64,000 nucleotides of DNA from Rhea pennata (taxonomy: Eukaryota > Chordata > Aves > Rheiformes > Rheidae), in NCBI RefSeq assembly GCF_028389875.1, contig NC_084682.1, positions 7,140,001-7,204,000 on the forward strand, given 5' to 3'. A model generated the notes under the pieces. That model saw nothing but the letters and a program-made list of their open reading frames with translations. It was not told the origin of the DNA and did not search any database. Position numbers and translations under genes: made by a program. Positions 49,901-59,300 of this stretch are shown piece after piece (within the stretch, counting starts at the first letter, position 1; each line of letters begins with the position of its first letter).

Positions 49901-51557
49901 AGAAGTAACAGTATTGATGGGGGAGAGGGGTGCGGGGAAGGAAGCAATTGCCCAGAATTCATAAGAAACAACATTTAAAAGTGATCACTTTGATTTTTAC
50001 TTCTTAGTTCTGAAAAAATAAGGTAGTAAAGGAAATGGTGACATGAGGTAAACACTATTTTTTCTGTTTGTTTCATGGTATCAGGCACGTGCCTTAATCA
50101 TTTTGGAGCTCATATTTAAATAAAATCCATTTAAAATAAATAAATAAAACCCATTGCATTTTAACCATGCAAAAATGCCAACTAAAGTGACATTGTACCT
50201 TTCATTCGCTATCCTAATGAAATGGAAAACAAAAAGAAAGCATTTTTTAAACCCACTGGCTCTTTACTGATATTGCGATCAGGTTAGAAAGAACAGAAAA
50301 CTGCCAGGAGTTCCCACACTGCTGCAAAGCAGATCTCCAAAGAGAATGCCCAAGACTTACTGCAATTCCCAGAGACGATATGGTCTGTGCCAGAGAGGAG
50401 GAAGTAACACACACAGCTCGAACAAACACAACAAACAAAACGTTTATAAATGTCTCTACAAATTAAACATTACCTCGAACATTTCTTAAGTTAAGGACCA
50501 TAAAACTAAACCATTCCTATCTAAGCTTTAATATTTTACTTATCTCTGCGGTATCTCAGTAAGCTTGGCCAGCCCCACCGTACTTGAAAACACAGGAACT
50601 ATCAAGTGCAGCAGCCCATCTATCACACACTCATAGTGTTGAACACGTTCATCCTCAGGTATTTTGCCAAATAAGCATCTGATCTGTATAGGCTCAGATC
50701 AGACTCAGTGCATGTTCTCGATGCACAGAACTTACCTTTATCAACCTGCAATCAAGTACTGAAATACTGGTAAGAAGCTGATTAGACGATATGCCAACAG
50801 TTTCTCTACAGGAAACACCTTGACCAGTTTACAGGAACAAACTGTTCTCAAGAACATTTGGAGTACTTTTATTTTCTCAACTGCAACGTGACTCCTTTTG
50901 CCTTCTGTGGCACTATCATAGCTTTCACTTTGTTACGTGTCCCTGATTTTGACGCAGAAGCAGAGCAAAGTTACTCATCAAGAAAACAACTTAGGTCCTT
51001 CCCACCAAGGAATTGGCACCCGAGGAACACCGCCATCACCCCGACGAAGCAGTCCCTTGGATGTGATAAAAGGCAAATAAGAAACTCCAAATTTAAGCAA
51101 AGAACTAAACCAAAGGTTGGCACGTATCCAGAATTTCTCAGTTTTCATAGCATTCCAAGCAGAATAACCTACTAACCCTCAGAGTCCCTTTGGGAGCACA
51201 GCTCGGAAGAAAAAGGAGCTTCCAACGAGCGCTCTCTGAACGAGAGAGAAGAGGCTGCACCTGCGTCCCCCGGCCAGGCCCTGCCCCACCTCACGGAGGG
51301 CCCCCACAACCCCAGGAGGGGCGCTTCGCCCCACCTCCCCGAACCCAGGCCCCCGCAGCCTTCCCCAGGGCTGGGCAGCCCCGCGGCCTCACACCACGGC
51401 CCCCGCGCCTGACAACACCCCCACGCCTCGGCACCCCCCACACCTGACCCCTGCTGAGCTGCCTGAGGGCCCCCACGTCAGGCTGCGCCCCCTCACCACT
51501 GCCCCACACGCCCAAACCTCGGCAGCCCCCCCCAACTCTGTCCTCCCTGAACACAGG

Positions 51558-52350
51558 CAGCCCCTACAGCCTCCTACCCCCCAAGCCCTGGCTGCCCCCC
51601 CACAGCCCCATGTCCCCCCACAGCCTCCTACCACCCAAGCCCTGGCTGCCCCCCACAGCCCCATGTCCCCCCAAGCCCTGCCTGCCCCCCATGGCCCCAT
51701 ATCCCCCCACAGCCTCCTACCCCCCAAGCCCTGGCTGCCCCCCACCAGCCCCATGTCCCCCCACAGCCTCCTACCACCCAAGCCCTGGCTGCCCCCCACA
51801 GCCCCATGTCCCCCCAAGCCCTGCCTGCCCCCCATGGCCCCATATCCCCCCACAGCCTCCTACCCCCCAAGCCCTGGCTGCCCCCCACCAGCCCCATGTC
51901 CCCCCACAGCCTCCTACCTCCCAAGCCCTGGCTGCCCCCCACAGCCCCGTATCCCCCCAAGCCCTGCCTGCCCCCTATGGCCCCATATCCCCCCACGGCC
52001 TCCTACCCCCCAAGCCCTGGCTGCCCCCCACCAGCCCCATGTCCCCCCACAGCCTCCTACCACCCAAGCCCTGGCTGCCCCCCACCAGCCCCATGTCCCC
52101 CCACAGCCTCCTACCCCCCAAGCCCTGGCTGCCCCCCACCAGCCCCATGTCCCCCCACAGCCTCCTACCTCCCAAGCCCTGGCTGCCCCCCACAGCCCCA
52201 TATCCCCCCCAAGCCCTGCCTGCCCCCCATGGCCCCATATCCCCCCACGGCCTCCTACCCCCCAAGCCCTGGCTGCTCCCCACCAGCCCCATGTCCCCCC
52301 ACAGCCTCCTACCTCCCAAGCCCTGGCTGCCTCCCACGGCCCCAGGTGCC
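51558..52350. repeat. C-rich minisatellite with 143-bp higher-order unit
   Basis: Two related units alternate: a 53-54 bp unit (CCCCACAGCCTCCTACC, then CCCAAGCCCTGGCTGCC) present about twelve times, and a 36-bp unit (CCCCAAGCCCTGCCTGCC, then CCCATGG) present four times. The 36-bp unit recurs at about 51663, 51806, 51949 and 52200. Spacings are 143, 143 and 251 (143 plus two 54-bp units), so the array has a 54+53+36 higher-order structure. Long proline-rich open frames in three plus frames and Gly/Trp-rich frames on the minus strand are products of the repeat, not genes. It lies at the very start of the inferred RFFL 5' intron. Confidence 0.92.
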
Positions 52351-52385
52351 CCCCTCAAGCCTCGGCTGCCCCCCGGCGCCCTCAC

Positions 52386-52745
52386 CTGTCCCCACGGCAG
52401 CCCCGTCCCGGCGCAGGGAGGCGGCGGCGTCGCCAGGCCGCGGCCGCGGGGCCGCCCCAGCGCTGCGCTCCGCGCCGCGGCGGCGGCGCTATGGCAACTG
52501 CCCGCCCCGCCGGCGGCCGGCCACCGAGCGGCCGCCCAGAGCGGCCGCCACCATAGAGCGCCGAGCTAGAGAGCGCCGCGGCGGCGCGGCCCACCCCCAC
52601 CCCCTCCTGGCGGCGCGGCGGTTTCGCGTGCGCCCTCCAGCGGCCGAAAGAGGGAGGGCAGCGCCGCCCGCGGGGGCGCGGCGGTTCCCGGAGGCCGCGA
52701 GTTCGAATCCCCCTCCCGGCAGCGCGAGCGGCCAGCCCCGACACT
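52386..52745 (-). promoter_or_regulatory. RFFL: CpG-island promoter and probable first noncoding exon of RFFL
   Basis: Dense CpG sequence ends on its left side at a near-consensus minus-strand splice donor, GGGGACAG/GTGAGGGC, at 52386/52385. On the minus strand there is an RFX-like GTTGCCATAGC (complement 52488-52498) and an upstream ATGG at about 52556 that opens a short frame. This is the only strong CpG island with a minus-strand donor between the RFFL coding exons and RAD51D, so I assign it to RFFL. No transcript evidence is available. Confidence 0.6.
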
Positions 52746-52799
52746 GACCGTGTCCCCGTGTCCTGCTGCCTCCACCAGGGCAGAACTGCATAGCCATGG

Positions 52800-52950
52800 G
52801 TGGCTGATAAATACACAGGTACATACGGATATATATATGCACACACACATGTATTTATAAATACATATGTATTTATAATACATATATACACAGAGATATA
52901 AATATACTGTGTATATATATATGTATTATATGTATGTATTTTATACATTG
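52800..52950. repeat. AT-rich alternating purine/pyrimidine tract
   Basis: About 150 bp of TATATA, ACACAC and ATACAT-type sequence with nested ATTTATAAATACATAT palindromes, sharply different from the GC-rich flanks on both sides. It is a probable unwinding element or microsatellite compound. Confidence 0.8.
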
Positions 52951-53319
52951 CATCCATGCAAACTGTTCCTCAGCACTGAGGGGCATTTCCCCTGCTAGGG
53001 GTCACCTGGTCTCCCCCATAGCTTCCCTGGGACTGGTTTTATTATCCCGCTCAAGGCCTTTTTTGGGGCTGTTTCAGGAACAGACGGTAGCGGGGGAGAG
53101 GGGATCTCCTCTCGCGTTCTGGCACAGCGCAGCCTGCTTTGCAGGGAGGAGGTTGCACAGCGGGGGCTGCAGAACAGGAGCTGGCGCCTGTCTGTGCGTG
53201 GAAGAGAAAGGCTCCTTTGGGGTATTTCAGGCAGATGCTCTTTTCAGCTTAAATTTATTATGCAAACTCAGGGCAAACTGTCTTGAGCTAAGAAGTCAAG
53301 TTTTTCCCGATCTGGTAAC

Positions 53320-53480
53320 AGACTGCCGGCGCCCGAACCGCTGCGCCGCGTCTCCGCGCCCGGCCCCTGCGGCACGCCGTCCCTGCCGCCGCGCAGCCGG
53401 AGGCGCAGGACGGCGCCCTCGCCTCGCCGCCGGGCCCCGGCTCACGCCACCCCCGCCACGACACTCCCTAACGGGGAAGA
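53320..53480. other. Second CpG-rich patch upstream of RFFL
   Basis: A 160-bp CpG-dense block separated from the 52.4-52.7 kb island by the AT-rich tract. It may be a satellite promoter element. No coding exon is supported. Confidence 0.4.
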
Positions 53481-53584
53481 AAACTCCAGCAGTTGCAATT
53501 AGCTAATTACCAGGTCGAAGACGCTGTGCCCGAACGCTGCAGGCCTGCCGGCCGGGGGAGCACAGGCCATGGGGGCCCCCCCCA

Positions 53585-54405
53585 GGCCATGTGGGCCGCG
53601 CCGCCCCCCCCCGGGCCCACGCGGGCCGATTGGGGCCACGCCGCCCCCCGCCCCGGGCCCACGCGGGCCGACGGGGGCCACGCCGCCCCCCGCCCGGGCC
53701 CACGCGGGCCGACGGGGGCCACGCCGCCCCCCGCCCCGGGCCCACGCGGGCCGACAGGGGCCACGCCGCCCCCCCCCTCCGGGCCCACACGGGCCGATTG
53801 GGGCCATGCCGCCCCCCCCCCCCGGGCCCACGCGGGCCGACAAGGGCCACGCCGACCCCCCCCCCCCGGGCCCACGCGGGCCGACAAGGGCCACGCCGCC
53901 CCCCGCCCCGGGCCCACGCGGGCCGACGGGGGCCACGCCGCCCCCCCCCCCCCGGGCCCACACGGGCCGACGGGGGCCACGCCGCCCCCCCCCCCCCCGG
54001 GCCCACGCGGGCCGACAAGGGCCACGCCGCCCCCCCCCCCCGGGCCCACACGGGCCGACGGGGGCCACGCCGCCCCCCCCCCCCCCGGGCCCACACGGGC
54101 CGATTGGGGCCATGCCGCCCCCCCCCCCGGGCCCACGCGGGCCGACAAGGGCCACGCCGCCCCCCCCCCCCCGGGCCCACGCGGGCCGATTGGGGCCACG
54201 CCACCCCCCCCCCCCCGGGCCCACACGGGCCGACGGGGGCCACGCCGCCCCCCCCCCCCCCGGGCCCACGCGGGCCGATTGGGGCCACGCCACCCCCCCC
54301 CCCCCGGGCCCACACGGGCCGACGGGGGCCACGCCGCCCCCCCCCGGGCCCACACGGGCCGACGGGGGCCACGCCGCCCCCCCCCCCCCGGGCCCACGCT
54401 GCTCC
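53585..54405. repeat. C-rich minisatellite, 42-46 bp unit, 19 copies
   Basis: Nineteen copies of GGGCCCAC followed by GCGGGCCGA or ACGGGCCGA, a GGGGCCACGCCGC phrase and a run of 7-15 C. Unit variants differ at GACGGGGG / GACAAGGG / GATTGGGG and at CACGCGGG / CACACGGG. Self-complementary GGGCCC and CCCGGG cores alternate with poly-C. Open frames of about 290-360 codons run through it in several frames on both strands because the repeat lacks stops; they are not genes. It lies between the RFFL promoter and the RAD51D 3' end. Confidence 0.95.
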
Positions 54406-56301
54406 TCAGGGCAAGCCGACGGCGCAGGCAGGCACTGCTCGCTCAGGGTTCAGCGCAGCCCGCTCCTCTTTACACGCTCCTGCTAGTTGCGGGAAAGAGT
54501 GAGAAAAGCCCTTCGGTTCAAGAAACGTCTAAAAAGTTTATATTGGGCTTTTCTCCTACTCCGCACTCCCCCTGAAAACTGTTTTCCCCATAGAAGAGGA
54601 ACCTCAGACAACACGAGAAACCTGCAGCACACAAGTGCTGAAACATTTGTGCATCAGCTCTTTACTCAGCTTTTTCAAGAGCCAGAACAAGTCACGTTTT
54701 CTGCTCACAGCGACCAGCCACAGCTCCAGCACAGCTCTCCACCAGCAGGGAAACCATCCTCCTCCTCATCCCCTGCAGACAGGCTGCAGTTCCCTGGGGC
54801 TAAACCAGGCTCCTGCCCTCACTGTGCTCCAGCAGCATCCTGGCCCAAGCCTGCGACTCCCAGAAATGCAAATAGATTACTTTAAAATATGTTTATTTTT
54901 ACTGTTTAATATACTGTTTAGTGATACAGCTCATGGTGTTTTGGCATTTCCCCCTCCAGCAGAGCCTGCTGGGAGCACGGCCTTTCCCCCAGCCTCACGC
55001 GTAGGGGATGAACGTGCAATGGCCACGTTAGGTGGGACCTACAAGCCTGGTAAACGACAGCACTGAAAGCAGAGAGCGCTTTGCAAGCGGCACAGCTCTG
55101 ACGGAGACGTGAAGAGACCTTCTGTGCTGCCTCCTGGAAACCCGAGGTACGAGCCCCAGCCTCCACAGCATACAGCAGCCTCAGAGGCGCGAGCCCCAAC
55201 TGGGCTCCGTTGCCAAGTTTTCTTGCATCTTGTACAGCACAAGGGTCTAGACATGCCTTCGCCGCCTCTCCTCCCCCTCCAGGCACAGGCAGGAGCTCCC
55301 AGCCCTGTAACAGGGTTGGCTGCTCGTGGCTCCAGCCCGTCACCCAGCCACTGAGCTCAAAGGTGCAGCTTCTGGATCAAGAAGAGGGGCCACACTCCAT
55401 CCCAGCCTCACATCTCAAGGAGGTTGCCAAGAGCAGGGAGGGAAAAGGAAAGAGCAGAGAAGCCACTGGCACAGGGAAGGGTCATTTTAAACACTGGCAC
55501 ACGAGGCTGAATAGGTCCTTAAGCATCAGACAAGCCACCTGGTATCAATGAGCACTTATCCACCTCAGCTGACTTGGCCCACCATAGCCTTTTCCAGGAG
55601 TTAACAGCAACGCTTTCTGCAGCACAGCAGCACCACAGAAACATTGACACCAGCCTACAAGGCCCCCATCATTACTTCAGGCAAAAAGGTTAGATCAAAC
55701 ATCTGATTACGCCCTTCTCATCAGCAGCTTGTCCCACCCGTGTCCTCCTAGGGAATGAACAGGCCAAGACAACACTGCTCTTTAAAATTTTAATTAAGGT
55801 AACAGTAGAAATCATTAATTGAACTACAGCTCTTGACAACCACAACAGCATATAATTTTTTTCTCCCTTATCCAAGACCACTATGGGATGCCCAAGACCA
55901 GGGCTCTGCAACCAGACAGCAGCAAGTTATTAAGGGAACAAACAAACTCACCACAAGGAGTCTCAGGTTTGCACAGTAAAATGCCAGCTGGTCCCACACC
56001 AACATTTTAGGGCCATCTCTGATGATTTTTGAAGCAAACCTGCAGCAGCAGGCCTGTTTGCAACACTGCCCACCAAGCCCAGGCACCATGGGCTGTATGC
56101 ACTGGGGCAAGGACATCTGGGAACCCCATGCTCATTTTCTCCTCAGCACAGAAGAATAAGAGCTTCTTTCTCTTGGTCCATCCAGGGCTGCAGAACTTTT
56201 GCCTCACCTCAGCCAGACCACAGAGTCAGTTTGTGAAACCTTCAGTGTGTTCACATGCTTTTTTTGAGGCTTAGACCTTGACATTTGCTTTTCCACCTGC
56301 A
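54406..56301 (-). other. RAD51D: RAD51D 3' UTR and downstream sequence
   Basis: Downstream of the RAD51D stop on the minus strand. Candidate poly(A) signals are a minus-strand ATTAAA (complement 55789-55794), giving a 3' UTR of about 0.5 kb, and AATAAA in an AT-rich context (complement 54892-54897), giving about 1.4 kb. No other coding exon is supported. Confidence 0.55.
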
Positions 56302-56385
56302 TCAGAGCCCCTGCGTGGGTGTCACTGGGCTCAGCTCTTGTGCATCACTGTTTCCGATATCCAGCTCCACCTGGATCCCTGTTGG
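56302..56385 (-). CDS. RAD51D: RAD51D exon 10: C-terminal 27 residues and stop
   Basis: On the minus strand GGCTGCAAAG reads as acceptor CTTTGCAG followed by [18 protein letters not shown] and eight more residues, then TGA (complement 56302-56304). It aligns with the human C-terminus PTGFQEMVDIGTWG and has the same length, 27 residues. Too short for simple open-frame detection. Confidence 0.9.
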   Translation of the reverse strand, partial: PTGIQVELDIGNSDAQELSPVTPTQGL

Positions 56386-59300
56386 CTGCAAAGGGAATCC
56401 ACAAGGATGTTAACCTCATGCAGCTGGAAGTCTAAGGGCAAGTCTGGGCATTGCTCTATTGCCTGCCCCAGAAAAAAGAAAAATCTCCAATTATATTCCC
56501 ATTAAGAATTTCTTCCTGCCCTGTGCCCTAATTTTAACTAGGCCTGCTGAACACACAGAGCTACAAAGAGAGAACGCAATTTAGCGGAGAAAGAACGACT
56601 TGCTCCAAAATGTCCCCAGATACACAATTAACACATCCAGGACGTGTTTCACTGCCCGGCACACAGCCGCATCCCTTTGGATCAGGATGCAGCATGGGCT
56701 ATCAGCCAGGATACTGGTTTATGCAGCACTGCTCCAGTACATACGCAGAATTCAAGTCAAAGTCACCTATGCAGGTGCTGGAGCCAGCGCTACAAGATCT
56801 TTGTTATCCATATGCAGTCAGGAGAGATTAAGACAAGCAAGAGGAACATGGTGACCTAGATTGCAAGTGGTGCCACCCATTTAACATGCCTAAAAATACA
56901 AGCCCAGGCTGCTAGGAACAGATGCTCTTCTCTTGCGCAGGATACTAGGTTGCATTTCCTCCTCTCCCATTGCAACAGGTCACCCAGTGAGGCCTCATCC
57001 TGCCTTGTCTTCCATCCTGCCTCAGGTCTGAACCTAGGTCCAAGTCATCTTTCCCATGACTTCTTCCCCGTTGCCAGAGGGGCTGGTCTCACCTGCCGAG
57101 ACGATTTTACCAGGGAGGCAATGCGCTGCGTGTTGGCCTTCTCCCAGGTTGCCTCTTTGCTCTCCAGCAGCACCCGGGTGCTGGGCACAAAGCTCCAGGA
57201 GCGGCCAAGTGCTGGCTTCAGGGGGCCAGTGCTGCTGTTCCTTGTCACCTGGTTGGTCACCTGCAGCACAAATACCATTATCAGCACCCAGGAAAAAACG
57301 GTGCCGCTCACAGTAACAAAATGCAGGAGATCACTAGGAGATAATAACCACAATCTGCTACTTCTGCAAACCTTTTTTCTCTCCTTCCTGCCTCTGCCCT
57401 CCCCCAGCACAATCATGCTACCGTTGTAAACACAACTCACAACTGCACCACACGCGTATGTTCCTAGCCGACTGCTTAACACAAGCAGTGCAAGAGAAGC
57501 TTCCCCTTCTCTGAGCCTAGGGACAGGGTCCACAGCCCACGGAAGCACAGGGGAATTAAACTGCACTCACCCCGAAGAGAAAAAGCCCTGGGCTGTGTCT
57601 CTATGAACAGCAGTGTGAAAATGGAGAACTGCTCTAGCTTCAAAGGATCTCAGCACAGGCACTCAGGTTAATGCTGAGCTCACTCAAGCTGCAGTGATTT
57701 CCAGTGCTGAGGCCCCCTGCAAAGTTTAATTCTGAACCTCCAAGCATCCTACCAGACACTCTTCCCTATTGCTCTACTGCAAGTCAGAACAGCAAAGGGC
57801 AAGGCTGGACTGATGCCTTCCAGCGCCAGGTTCAGCACATTCATTTTCCCTTGTGGCTCTTCAAGTTCAAACACATCAACTGTGGTCACAGCAACCTGTC
57901 CGGGAGCATCAGAGCAAATGCAATCGCTCATTCAAGAGCTAGAGAACGGAGATGGCTCCTTCCAGTCCCCAGCCCCTTCCACATGATGCAGTGCCGCCCT
58001 GCAACTAGCTCCAAAGCAGCTAAGTAAGCGGCTATCTAGGCAGCCCCTTAAGTGATATATGAACCTAGAGCTGGTGCTAATCAAAAATAAATACAAGCAG
58101 GCTTTTGGTCTGCTTGTGCCTAACTCTACCATGCTCAATCTAGCAAATGACTTGCTGGCTGCAGACAGCAATACAAGGCAGCTAAGCAGCCCTGTTCTGG
58201 CTCCGCAGTTGCCGGAACAGGACATCTGTGGCTGCAGAGCACCAGAGCTACATCGGCAATCAGGCCCAGGAGCAGAGCTCTGCAAGATCTCAGCTGCAAA
58301 CAGGATCCCTTGGGTGTTTTGAAACCACTGCAGGACTCCTTACCATGGCACACACCAACACCCAAGGGGCAAGGCACAGCACCACTCACCACAACCGCCA
58401 GGCTGAACTCCCTGGCCAGCATCTTCAGCTCCCTGGCCAGCTGCATCATGAGGGCCAAGCCTGGAGAAAGATAGGGCATTTTTGTGCTTGGTAGGATCAA
58501 GTGAGACAGAGGGAGCAGCCCCTTAAGTTCCCAGGTCCACTTGGAGGCAAGTGACACTTAGATTTCATGAGCACTAGATTTAGTGACAGTCCATGAGATG
58601 CCTTCCACCCCCTTCTGCCAACAGTGCCCAGAAGCCCCAATGCATCTTGTCCACCCATGTGCCCTGGGGAGCCATGCCTACAAGTCAGCATCTCCAGGGC
58701 CCCTCGGCCAGCAGACCGGGCATAGACAGACCAATCTGAGTTGTGCTGCTCTCCTCTCACATCTTAGAATCCCCCAGGAAAAAGCAGGGCAAAAAAAGCC
58801 TGACAAAAGCACCAGGAGCTCTGGCCAGGTTTGGCTTTGCAGGTCAGACACCCCTCTCTAGCCACACCTCTGTGGGCTACAGCCCACAGCCATGAGGTTT
58901 CCTGAGATCGCACTGCCTGCTCCCAAGGTGCGCGAGACCCTCCAGGTGTCTGATAGGTCTCTTGGTGCCTCAGCCAGCAGAAAGCTCCTCAATTCCAATT
59001 TACAATCCTTTTTGGCAGAAAGAGCCTGGGGAGCTGTGCATCTTTGCTGCTGGCACATTTTACATCTAGGACACCGCAAGCAGAGGTTTTACTCAGCAAG
59101 CAAATGCAGTTCAGTGCCTCCTTGGTCCTCTGCTGGGTTTCAGACCACTGTGCTGAGCCTGCAACACAAGAGCTACCTTGAATTTTCACAGTAACGCTGG
59201 AGACGGACTCCCTTTTCAGCTAGTTGCAAAGGAAAAGTCAGGGCAATCGCCCCCACATAAAGCCTGCCCCTTACTCCAAGCACCAACTCATGCAGGACAA

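Larger units (their letters stand above)
31647..52385 (-). other. RFFL: RFFL 5' intron (about 20.7 kb), no supported coding exon
   Basis: Lies between the acceptor of the first coding exon and the probable first-exon donor at 52386. Open frames up to about 140 codons occur on both strands (for example 35631-36002 and 38221-38637) but none shows a domain or a flanking splice framework. Small GC-richer patches at 33.15-33.32, 34.83-35.02, 38.46-38.86, 45.37-45.86 and 46.72-46.86 kb might be enhancers or alternative first exons. Homopolymer tracts lie at 32818-32853, 37971-37991 and 49276-49294; (AT)n occurs at about 49387-49411. The rest is AT-rich sequence in which I see nothing specific. Confidence 0.55.

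Noticed and set aside
52690-52725. tRNA-like T-loop, GAGTTCGAATCC, on the plus strand
   Set aside because: The flanking T stem does not pair (GCGAG against CCCCC), no matching acceptor stem or A box lies about 60 bases upstream, and no anticodon arm is evident. Probably chance in CpG-rich sequence.
51610-52747. Proline-rich open frames of about 300 codons in three plus frames, and Gly/Trp-rich frames on the minus strand
   Set aside because: They coincide with the minisatellite, which lacks stop codons in several frames at once. Translations simply follow the repeat unit, and there is no splice framework or domain.
53493-54575. Open frames of 280-360 codons on both strands
   Set aside because: Product of the 42-46 bp minisatellite. 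Open in several frames on both strands, with Pro/Gly/Arg/Ala periodicity dictated by the repeat.
55131-55170. Candidate RAD51D last exon with an SGFQE segment on the minus strand
   Set aside because: It resembles the human TGFQE at the C-terminus but has no acceptor at the right place or phase and would run on for about 80 residues. The 56302-56385 exon has a clean TTTGCAG acceptor, a PTG start, correct length and a stop.
56010-56150. Alternative RAD51D last exon with a GFPDV-like segment on the minus strand
   Set aside because: The acceptor would be a poor TGCTGAG, the similarity is limited to two residues, and the better exon lies upstream.
57045-57092. Read-through of RAD51D exon 9 (tail of about 16 residues before a stop)
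   Set aside because: The donor CAG/GTGAGA at 57093 is strong and exon 10 is recognisable, so read-through is not needed.
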